Of a stretch of 5,271 nucleotides of DNA, positions 1 through 5,271 are shown piece after piece. The stretch comes from an uncultured Prevotellaceae bacterium. GTDB taxonomy: Bacteria; Bacteroidota; Bacteroidia; Bacteroidales; Bacteroidaceae. The stretch is taken from assembly GCA_947306605.1 (NCBI GenBank), contig CAMZHB010000134.1, positions 1 to 5,271 on the forward strand, read 5' to 3'. The position numbers and the translations under genes are program-made. The notes below the pieces were generated by a model. That model saw only the letters and a program-made list of their open reading frames with translations. It was not told the origin of the DNA and ran no database searches. Every line of letters starts with the position of its first letter. Position 1 is the stretch's first letter.

Positions 1-978
1 TGCAACGGTTACCTCAACGTACAACAGACACTATACATCCCCCCCACCGAAGGCACCAACGACACCACCCTGCAGGTCCCACTGCCGTCGATGAACATCC
101 CCGTACTGGTGCGCAACGTCTTCTACGACTTCGACAAGGCCACCATCCTCCCCTCGTCGTTCCCCGCACTGGAGAAACTCACCGACCTGCTCCGCAAGAA
201 TCCCAGCATTGCCATCGAACTGAGTTCCCACTGCGACTACCGCGGCACCGCTGAGTACAACGAGAAACTGTCGCAACGGCGCGCCGAGTCGGTGGTCAAT
301 TATCTCACCACCCACGGCATCCAGAAAGAACGCGTCGTGGCCCGTGGCTACGGCAAGAAGCGCCCGAAGGTCATCACCAAGAAATTTGCCGAGATGTATC
401 CCTTCCTCCACGCCGGTGACACACTTACTCAGGCCTACATAAACAAACTCACCAAGAGCCAACAGGATTCCTGTAACGCTTTGAACCGGCGCACCGAGTT
501 CAGTGTGCTCAGCACCAAGTTCGGACTCTTCGACGAACAAGGCAATCTCAAGCCCGATGCCCTCAAAGAGAAAAAGGACACTATCGCTACCAAGAAAACC
601 GAGACCAAAAAAGAAGCAGCCAAGCCTGCCGAGACTGGCAAGAATGCAGCTGACCAGAAAAAGGCGCCTGCTGCCACGGACAAAAAGTCCCCGGCAACCA
701 AAGAAGCTACAACCGAGAAAAAGGCCGCAGCGACAAAGGACTCCACTGCCACAAAACCGGCCGTCACTAGAAGCAAACCCGCCACCAAGGATTCAACGGC
801 AAGCAAAAAACCGGCCGAGACAAAGAAACCCATTACGGCAGCCAAGGACAGCGCCCAAAAGCCTTCAAGACCTTCAAGGCTGATTACCACGAAAGGCTCA
901 ACAGACAAAGACAAGAAAAAAGAAGATAAGAAAAAGGAAAACAAAAACAAGGACGACAGCGTGGACGAGATTCTCTAA
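1..978 (+). CDS. OmpA-family peptidoglycan-binding outer-membrane protein, 3' part, with Lys/Ala/Thr-rich tail
   Basis: The frame is open from the first base, so the start lies outside the window; 325 residues are visible, ending at TAA (976-978). Visible residues 1-35 (with GYLN near the start) look like the end of a preceding domain and a Pro/Thr-rich linker. In Bacteroidetes this is often a carboxypeptidase-regulatory-like or WD40-like region, but that is inference. The OmpA C-terminal domain spans about residues 38-172. It opens with FYDFDKATILP and carries the peptidoglycan-binding signature: Asp79 in SHCDYRG, then NEKLSQRRAESV with Arg94, the pair that in characterised OmpA domains contacts diaminopimelate. 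GYGKKRP follows, then an insertion common in Bacteroidetes members, and NRRTEF closes the domain. The protein probably tethers the outer membrane to the cell wall from the periplasm. From about residue 180 the chain becomes a low-complexity tail: its last 135 residues hold 35 Lys and no Cys, His, Met, Phe, Trp or Tyr. The family call is secure; the specific role is not. Confidence 0.93.
   Translation, partial: CNGYLNVQQTLYIPPTEGTNDTTLQVPLPSMNIPVLVRNVFYDFDKATILPSSFPALEKLTDLLRKNPSIAIELSSHCDYRGTAEYNEKLSQRRAESVVNYLTTHGIQKERVVARGYGKKRPKVITKKFAEMYPFLHAGDTLTQAYINKLTKSQQDSCNALNRRTEFSVLSTKFGLFDEQGNLKPDALKEKKDTIATKKTETKKEAAKPAETGKNAADQKKAPAATDKKSPATKEATTEKKAAATKDSTATKPAVTRSKPATKDSTASKKPAETKKPITAAKDSAQKPSRPSRLITTKGSTDKDKKKEDKKKENKNKDDSVDEIL
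730..816 (+). repeat. Imperfect coding repeat in the OmpA protein tail
   Basis: Two copies of an 11-12 residue unit are encoded at 730-762 (ATKDSTATKPA) and 781-816 (ATKDSTASKKPA). A shorter related segment, AAKDSAQKP, follows at 838-864. The DNA copies differ at several third positions (for example GACTCCACT against GATTCAACG), so the peptide pattern is kept better than the nucleotides. This looks like an old internal duplication or selection on composition, not a recent slippage event. Confidence 0.6.
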
Positions 979-1013
979 TCGTTACACGCCGCATTCCAAC
1001 GTGTTCTCCCACT

Positions 1014-1060
1014 GCACGCCGCCCCGCCAGACCCAAGCGTTTGGCGGGGCGACGTGCTTT
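1014..1060 (+). terminator. Strong hairpin, likely terminator of the OmpA-family gene
   Basis: Bases 1014-1032 pair with 1039-1057 around the six-base loop CCAAGC. The stem is 19 positions long, with one C-A mismatch (1019/1052) and one G-T pair (1030/1041), and its core CCCCGCCA/TGGCGGGG is perfect. It begins 36 bases after the stop codon at 978, which fits a 3'-end structure. Only three T residues (1058-1060) follow before CGGG, so it is a poor match to the classical intrinsic terminator; it may stabilise the 3' end or act in both directions. Confidence 0.5.
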
Positions 1061-1187
1061 CGGGCCAATTTAAACGTAAACGTTACAAAACGTGCGGATT
1101 GGTCTCTATTCCTCCGCAAATAACCGACTAAACGGAGCAGAAACGCAAAAACATTTGGGAACAAAAGGCTAAGCCTGGACGAAATCG

Positions 1188-1195
1188 TAACTTTG
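1188..1195 (+). promoter_or_regulatory. Bacteroidetes -7 box (TAACTTTG) upstream of the transporter gene
   Basis: TAACTTTG, followed by CACTT, matches the TAnnTTTG consensus of the Bacteroidetes primary sigma factor. It would place the transcript start near 1200-1203 and give an untranslated leader of about 30 bases before the ATG at 1234. I see no good -33 TTTG at the usual distance; the nearest, at 1154-1157, is about 30 bases away and too far. The location just ahead of the gene supports the call. Confidence 0.6.
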
Positions 1196-1233
1196 CACTT
1201 GGAAACAGATATCTAAAACCCGTTGTTGCTGTC

Positions 1234-2967
1234 ATGAACTGGTTACAATCACTCTTTACCGACCTTCCGTCGCCGGCCCACACCATTTTCGTCTTCGCCA
1301 TCGTCATTGCCGTTGGCTTCAAACTGGGAAAAATCAAAATCGGCAGTGTGGCCCTCGGCTCCACCTGTGTCCTCTTCGCCGGCATCCTTCTAGGGCACAT
1401 CTACCGCCAGACCGGCCTCGATCAGGGCGGCTATGCCTGTCCTGCCGACACACTCAACTTCATCCAGGACTTCGGGCTTATCCTCTTCGTCTATTGTATC
1501 GGCCTGCAAGTGGGGCCCGGCTTCTTCTCATCGTTCAAGAAAGGCGGCCTGCGCCTCAATATAATGGCTTCTGTACTCGTCGTACTCAACATTGGCGTCA
1601 TGTTCGCCCTCTATTACCTCTTCTTCGACACCAGTAACCCCAAGGACCTGCCCATGATGGTCGGCGTTCTCTGTGGCGCCGTCACCAACACGCCGGGACT
1701 CGGTGCGGCCAACCAGACGCTGGGTGACATCATGACCAACAACGCCCACATGGCCAAAGCCATGGATGGCCAGCAGATTGCCGCAGCCTACGCCTGTGCC
1801 TATCCTCTCGCCGTCGTTGGACAGATAGGTGCCGCCATTGCCCTGCGCCACATCATGCGCATTTCCCTGCAGGAAGAATCCGACGAAATACAGCGGCAGA
1901 TGGAGGCCAATCCCCACGCCCGTCCGCACCACATGACCATCGTGGCCAGCAACAAGTCGCTTCAGGGCAAGACACTCTTCGAAGTCAGCCGTTTTCTCGG
2001 ACGCACCTTCGTATGCACCCGTATCGAGCACAACGGCGTCATCTCGCAGGCCAACAACGACACTCTCTTCTGTCTGGGCGACAAGATGCGCATCGTCTGC
2101 GCCGAAGACGACGCCGAAGCCATCCTCGCCTTCCTTGGAGACCGCATCGAGATGGACTGGGACGAAGACCATTCCCCCATTGTCTCCAAGCGCATCGTCG
2201 TCACACGCCCCGAAATCGAAGGCAAAACCTTCGGTGAGATGCACTTCAACTCCGTGCACGGCGTCAACATCACACGTTTCACACGCTCCGGGCTCGACCT
2301 CTACGCCGACCGGCAGCTCAAACTCCAGATTGGCGACCGCCTCATGGTCGTTGGATCGGAAACCAACGTCGCACGCGTGGCCAACCTCGTCGGCAACGAA
2401 ATAAAACGCCTTAAGCACCCCAACATCGCGCCCATATTCATCGGCATACTCCTTGGTATCCTCCTCGGCAGCATACCCATCACCCTCTCCGGCATTCCCA
2501 CACCTGTCAAACTCGGCATCGCCGGCGGACCACTCATCGTCGCCATACTCATCGGACGCTTCGGTTATAAAATACACCTCGTCAGTTACACCACCACCAG
2601 CGTTAACCTCTTCGTGCGCGAACTCGGTCTCATCCTCTTCCTCGCCAGCGTAGGCATCAAGGCCGGAGCCGGATTCTGGGACACCCTCATCGCCGGCGAC
2701 GGGTTTAAATACGTGTGGACAGGACTCATTATTACCGTCATTCCTATTTTAATAATAGGCATTATCTGTCGCCGTCGCTACCACACCAACTACTTCACCA
2801 TCATGGGACTCATAGCCGGAGGCAACACCGCGGCACCCCTCCTGGGCTTCGCCAGCGAAGTGGCCAACAACGACGCACCCGCCGTGGGCTACTCCACCGT
2901 CTATCCCCTCACCATGTTCCTGCGCATACTCACCGCACAACTCATCATCCTCTTCCTTTGCGTATAG
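1234..2967 (+). CDS. AspT/YidE-type aspartate:alanine-exchanger family transporter with two TrkA_C (RCK_C) domains
   Basis: A complete 577-residue inner-membrane protein with the architecture of the AAE family (AspT; E. coli YidE and YbjL, about 550-560 residues). An N-terminal membrane half (about 12-210) and a C-terminal half (about 397-577) flank a soluble cytoplasmic section. The halves repeat each other: DFGLILFVYCIGLQVGPGFF (79-98) matches ELGLILFLASVGIKAGAGFW (463-482), and GAVTNTPGLGAA (148-159) matches IAGGNTAAPLLGFA (527-540). The soluble part holds two TrkA_C/RCK_C-like domains at about 233-303 and 316-390, each ending in a GDxxxxV(C/G) strand (LGDKMRIVCA, IGDRLMVVGS). Such domains bind ligands and may gate transport. 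AspT itself exchanges aspartate for alanine and other relatives export dicarboxylates; the substrate here cannot be read from sequence. The ATG at 1234 is the first one after the -7 box at 1188. No clear Shine-Dalgarno sequence is present, as is normal in Bacteroidetes. The gene stands alone, with no partner such as an aspartate decarboxylase in view. Confidence 0.93.
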   Translation: MNWLQSLFTDLPSPAHTIFVFAIVIAVGFKLGKIKIGSVALGSTCVLFAGILLGHIYRQTGLDQGGYACPADTLNFIQDFGLILFVYCIGLQVGPGFFSSFKKGGLRLNIMASVLVVLNIGVMFALYYLFFDTSNPKDLPMMVGVLCGAVTNTPGLGAANQTLGDIMTNNAHMAKAMDGQQIAAAYACAYPLAVVGQIGAAIALRHIMRISLQEESDEIQRQMEANPHARPHHMTIVASNKSLQGKTLFEVSRFLGRTFVCTRIEHNGVISQANNDTLFCLGDKMRIVCAEDDAEAILAFLGDRIEMDWDEDHSPIVSKRIVVTRPEIEGKTFGEMHFNSVHGVNITRFTRSGLDLYADRQLKLQIGDRLMVVGSETNVARVANLVGNEIKRLKHPNIAPIFIGILLGILLGSIPITLSGIPTPVKLGIAGGPLIVAILIGRFGYKIHLVSYTTTSVNLFVRELGLILFLASVGIKAGAGFWDTLIAGDGFKYVWTGLIITVIPILIIGIICRRRYHTNYFTIMGLIAGGNTAAPLLGFASEVANNDAPAVGYSTVYPLTMFLRILTAQLIILFLCV

Positions 2968-2977
2968 AGAAACCCCT

Positions 2978-2996
2978 CAAAACGCTCGTTTTTTTT
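2978..2996 (+). terminator. Weak hairpin with T8 tract after the transporter gene
   Basis: AAAAC (2979-2983) can pair with GTTTT (2988-2992) around the loop GCTC, and the T run continues to 2996 (eight T in all). It starts about 11 bases after the transporter stop. The T tract is good but the stem is short and AT-rich, so it may work poorly alone; the GC-rich palindrome at 3054-3087 could be the real terminator. Confidence 0.35.
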
Positions 2997-3016
2997 GACA
3001 TTCACGGAATAGAGGC

Positions 3017-3047
3017 CGGATTTCGGACCGCAAAGGTCGGACTTCGG
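3017..3047. repeat. Pair of 10-base near-identical direct repeats
   Basis: CGGATTTCGG (3017-3026) and CGGACTTCGG (3038-3047) differ at one base and lie 21 bases apart, about two helical turns. They could be a protein site or part of an intergenic repeat element; nothing in the sequence settles which. Confidence 0.4.
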
Positions 3048-3057
3048 CGCGCCGAAG
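3042..3057. repeat. 16-base perfect palindrome CTTCGGCGCGCCGAAG
   Basis: The two 8-base arms are exact reverse complements with the centre between 3049 and 3050. The last four bases, GAAG (3054-3057), are also the first four of the larger palindrome that follows, so in RNA the two hairpins could not both form fully. Confidence 0.75.
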
Positions 3058-3087
3058 CGGCGTTTCAAAATTTTGAAACGCCGCTTC
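3054..3087 (+). terminator. 34-base perfect palindrome, candidate terminator of the transporter transcript
   Basis: The 17-base arms are exact reverse complements with the centre between 3070 and 3071. The outer part GAAGCGGCGTTTC is GC-rich and the middle is AAAATTTT, which would form the loop. TAATTT follows on the + strand, a modest T-containing tail. The lower stem has no T tract on the opposite strand, so if it is a terminator it most likely ends rightward transcription from the transporter. It may instead belong to a dispersed intergenic repeat. The palindrome is certain; the function is inferred. Confidence 0.5.
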
Positions 3088-3112
3088 TAATTTGCCATTT
3101 CTAATACGCCAT
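3085..3112. repeat. 14-base tandem duplication (TTCTAATNNGCCAT x2)
   Basis: Bases 3085-3098 and 3099-3112 read TTCTAATTTGCCAT and TTCTAATACGCCAT, 12 of 14 identical. The first copy begins inside the right arm of the large palindrome. This looks like local slippage next to a hairpin. Confidence 0.6.
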
Positions 3113-3236
3113 AAAAATCAGCAGGTTAGAAAACGTCCAAATTTCAGGTAAAAAAACATGACATTCCCGTCGCGCGAGACAGCATTTTCTTTGAGAGAAA
3201 TATGGCCGGACACATCGGAATGGCTCAAGTTTTTTG

Positions 3237-3244
3237 TATATTTG
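3237..3244 (+). promoter_or_regulatory. Bacteroidetes -7 box (TATATTTG) upstream of purL
   Basis: TATATTTG followed by CATC is a full match to TAnnTTTG. It predicts a transcript start near 3249-3252 and a leader of about 22-25 bases before the ATG at 3274. No TTTG is seen at the -33 position (about 3212-3219 reads ACATCGGA). The box resembles the one ahead of the transporter (TAACTTTGCA), so both genes probably use the housekeeping sigma factor. Confidence 0.7.
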
Positions 3245-3273
3245 CATCCAAATAGCGAAACTCCGAAAAGAAT

Positions 3274-5271
3274 ATGATACAATTCTTCAAAACGACAGGC
3301 GGCAGCGTGATTGCCGCAGAATGCGATAGCGCTTTGACAGCGAAAAATTTGGACGCCCTGTGCTGGCTGTTCGGCAATGCCACGGTAGAAAAAGCCACGG
3401 CAATGGACGGTTTCTTCATCGGCCCGCGCCGCGAAATGGTGACCCCCTGGAGCACCAACGCCGTGGAAATAACACAGAACATGAACATCAACGGCCTCAC
3501 ACGCATTGAGGAGTATTTCCCCGTCAGCAGCGAGGAGGCCGACTACGACCCCATGCTGCAACGCATGTACCGCGGGTTGGACCAGAACGTGTTCAAGACC
3601 GAGCGCAAGCCGGAACCTATCCGTTTTGTGGACAATATTGAGGAAGAAAACGACAAAGAAGGCCTGGCCCTCTCGCCTGAAGAAATAGACTACCTGCACG
3701 GCGTGGAAAAACAGTTGGGCCGGCAGTTGACCGACTCTGAAGTGTTCGGCTTCGCACAAATCAACTCGGAGCATTGCCGCCACAAGATTTTCGGAGGCTC
3801 GTTCATTATTGACGGCAAGGAAATGCCCTCGTCGCTCTTCGCCATGATCAAGAAGACCACGAAGGAAAACCCGCACCACATCATTTCGGCCTACAAGGAC
3901 AACGTCGCCTTTGCCGAAGGTCCCGTAGTGGAGCAGTTTGCCCCGAAAGACCAGAGCACCAGCGACTACTTCGTGATAAAAGACATCGAAAGCGTCATCT
4001 CGCTCAAGGCCGAAACGCACAACTTCCCCACCACGGTCGAGCCCTTCAACGGAGCATCGACCGGAACAGGCGGTGAAATCCGCGACCGTATGGGCGGCGG
4101 CACCGGCTCGTGGCCCATCGCCGGCACGGCTGTCTACATGACAGCCTATCCGCGCCCCGACGGCGGCCGCGAATGGGAAGACATCCTGCCCGTGCGCCAA
4201 TGGCTCTACCAAACACCCGAACAAATACTCATCAAAGCCTCCAACGGCGCCAGCGACTTCGGCAACAAGTTCGGCCAACCGCTCATCGCCGGCAGCGTGC
4301 TCACCTTCGAACATCAGGAAAACGGCGAGAAATACGGTTACGACAAGGTCATCATGCTGGCCGGCGGCGTGGGCTACGGTACCCGTCGCGACTGTTTGAA
4401 GAAAGAACCCCGCAAAGGCAACAAAATTGTTGTGGTCGGCGGCGACAACTACCGCATCGGCCTCGGCGGCGGCAGCGTGTCGTCGGTGGACACCGGAAAA
4501 TACTCCAGCGGCATTGAACTCAACGCCGTGCAGCGCGCCAATCCCGAAATGCAGAAACGTGCCTACAATCTCGTGCGCGCCCTCTGCGAAGAAGACGTGA
4601 ACCCCGTCGTGAGCATCCACGACCACGGCTCGGCAGGCCACGTGAACTGTCTCTCCGAACTCGTCGAGGAATGCGGCGGACGCATCGACATGACGAAACT
4701 GCCCATCGGCGACCATACGCTCTCGGCCAAGGAAATCATTGCTAACGAGAGCCAAGAGCGCATGGGCCTGCTCATTGACCAGGAACATATAGAACACGTG
4801 CGCCAGATTGCCGAGCGTGAACGCGCCCCGCTCTATGTTGTCGGCGAAACCACGGGCGACGCCCACTTCTCTTTCGTTCAGGGCGACGGCGTGAAACCCT
4901 TCGATCTGGACGTGGCACAGATGTTCGGCCATTCGCCCAAGACCGTCATGGTGGACGAAACCGTGACACGAAAATACGATGACGTCAGCTATGAGCCATC
5001 GAAACTGGCCGATTACCTGAACAACGTGCTTCAACTGGAAGCCGTGGCCTGCAAGGACTGGCTCACCAACAAGGTAGACCGTTCGGTGACGGGTAAGATT
5101 GCCCGCCAGCAGTGCCAAGGAGAATTGCAACTGCCGCTCAGCGACTGCGGCGTGGTGGCTCTCGACTACCGCGGCAAACAAGGCATTGCCACAGCACTGG
5201 GACTTGCCCCGCAGGCCGGACTGGCCGACCCGCAGGCCGGCTCCGTGCTCTCCGTAGCCGAAGCAATCACC
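3274..5271 (+). CDS. purL: Phosphoribosylformylglycinamidine synthase (FGAR amidotransferase), 5' part
   Basis: The first 666 codons are visible and the frame is still open at the window's end. The enzyme makes FGAM from FGAR, glutamine and ATP, the fourth step of purine biosynthesis, in the cytoplasm. It is the large single-chain form (about 1,230 residues in Bacteroidetes from memory), so the rest of the second synthase half and the C-terminal glutaminase domain lie beyond the window. Visible parts: N-terminal PurS-like domain (about 1-115, with GPRREMVTPWSTNA at 50-63); linker with INSEHCRHK (163-171); first synthase half with ETHNFPTT (247-254), GASTGTGGEIRD (260-271), KASNGASDFG (321-330), GGDNYRIGLGGGSVSS (389-404), HDHGSAGH (449-456) and NESQERM (491-497). 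The second half begins around LEAVACKDW and DRSVTG (602-607). Residues 453-454 are SA where E. coli has AG in its DVGAGG segment; I think this is a lineage variant, not damage. The ATG at 3274 gives the expected MIQFF start and sits just after the -7 box. Confidence 0.97.
   Translation, partial: MIQFFKTTGGSVIAAECDSALTAKNLDALCWLFGNATVEKATAMDGFFIGPRREMVTPWSTNAVEITQNMNINGLTRIEEYFPVSSEEADYDPMLQRMYRGLDQNVFKTERKPEPIRFVDNIEEENDKEGLALSPEEIDYLHGVEKQLGRQLTDSEVFGFAQINSEHCRHKIFGGSFIIDGKEMPSSLFAMIKKTTKENPHHIISAYKDNVAFAEGPVVEQFAPKDQSTSDYFVIKDIESVISLKAETHNFPTTVEPFNGASTGTGGEIRDRMGGGTGSWPIAGTAVYMTAYPRPDGGREWEDILPVRQWLYQTPEQILIKASNGASDFGNKFGQPLIAGSVLTFEHQENGEKYGYDKVIMLAGGVGYGTRRDCLKKEPRKGNKIVVVGGDNYRIGLGGGSVSSVDTGKYSSGIELNAVQRANPEMQKRAYNLVRALCEEDVNPVVSIHDHGSAGHVNCLSELVEECGGRIDMTKLPIGDHTLSAKEIIANESQERMGLLIDQEHIEHVRQIAERERAPLYVVGETTGDAHFSFVQGDGVKPFDLDVAQMFGHSPKTVMVDETVTRKYDDVSYEPSKLADYLNNVLQLEAVACKDWLTNKVDRSVTGKIARQQCQGELQLPLSDCGVVALDYRGKQGIATALGLAPQAGLADPQAGSVLSVAEAIT

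Larger units (their letters stand above)
2968..3273. other. Intergenic region between transporter and purL: palindromes, short repeats and a promoter
   Basis: This 306-base gap holds no convincing gene. In order it contains a weak T-tract hairpin (2978-2996), a 10-base near-repeat (CGGATTTCGG at 3017-3026, CGGACTTCGG at 3038-3047), two overlapping perfect palindromes (3042-3057 and 3054-3087), a 14-base tandem duplication (3085-3112), and a -7 box at 3237-3244. A 39-codon open frame at 3158-3277 overlaps the purL start codon; it is doubtful because the promoter box lies inside it. I recognise no riboswitch. Confidence 0.6.

Noticed and set aside
861..880. Tandem CCTTCAAGA/CCTTCAAGG inside the OmpA tail
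   Set aside because: Two 9-base units encoding Pro-Ser-Arg-type residues within an already low-complexity tail; too short to stand as a separate element.
435..950. A minus-strand open frame opposite the OmpA tail that looks like a hydrophobic membrane protein
   Set aside because: Antisense of Lys codons (AAA/AAG) reads as Phe/Leu, and antisense of Ala/Thr codons gives Gly, Ser, Val and similar, so a hydrophobic shadow is automatic. No independent evidence supports it.
1093..1137. Two mutually exclusive small hairpins (TGCGGA/TCCGCA at 1093-1118; CTCCG/CGGAG at 1112-1137), suggestive of a riboswitch or attenuator
   Set aside because: The stems are only 5-6 bp with large loops, and they lie upstream of the predicted transcript start near 1200, so they would not be in the transporter mRNA. 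Chance is a sufficient explanation.
1528..2577. A 349-codon minus-strand open frame opposite the transporter gene
   Set aside because: It is a shadow of the transporter coding frame, with Asp/Gly/Val-rich composition expected from complementing GC-rich third positions; it has no recognisable domain or promoter.
2968..3273. Purine riboswitch upstream of purL
   Set aside because: The predicted leader is only about 25 bases, too short for an aptamer, and I see no three-way-junction pattern with the conserved purine-riboswitch loops.
4615..4641. HDHGSAGH in PurL in place of the more usual GAGG-type segment, possibly an active-site defect
   Set aside because: All surrounding catalytic and binding motifs are intact and the frame is open; I believe this Ser-Ala form occurs in related Bacteroidetes enzymes, so it is more likely lineage variation than loss of function.
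3118..5181. A 687-codon open frame on the minus strand, covering most of the purL region
   Set aside because: The + strand frame encodes PurL with many conserved motifs. The antisense frame arises from the strong C/G preference at third codon positions, which removes antisense stops; its translation (rich in His, Val, Ala, Phe) resembles no family I know.

Overview
The window reads as chromosomal DNA from a member of the Bacteroidales, most likely a Prevotella-like species with fairly GC-rich coding regions. Three things support this. Both complete gene starts are preceded by a Bacteroidetes-type -7 box (TAnnTTTG) and have no clear Shine-Dalgarno sequence. The OmpA-type protein has the Bacteroidetes form of the domain. 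The PurL protein matches the single-chain Bacteroidetes version through recognisable motifs. The assignment is from memory of these families, not from a database search.

Layout, all on the + strand: (1) 1-978, the 3' end of a gene for an OmpA-family peptidoglycan-binding outer-membrane protein, with an unusual lysine-rich tail. (2) 979-1233, an intergenic stretch with a strong terminator-like hairpin (1014-1057) and the promoter of the next gene. (3) 1234-2967, a complete gene for an AspT/YidE-type (AAE family) membrane transporter with two central TrkA_C/RCK_C domains. (4) 2968-3273, an intergenic stretch dense in palindromes and short repeats, followed by a -7 box. (5) 3274-5271, the first 666 codons of purL (phosphoribosylformylglycinamidine synthase), which runs off the end of the window.

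Each gene seems to be its own transcription unit: hairpins or palindromes lie between them and each complete start has its own -7 box. I see no functional link between the cell-envelope protein, the transporter and the purine enzyme. The genes are ordinary for this group and I did not find a clear new system. The points most worth a second look are the low-complexity OmpA tail, the overlapping palindromes upstream of purL, and a 39-codon open frame whose stop overlaps the purL start as ATGA.
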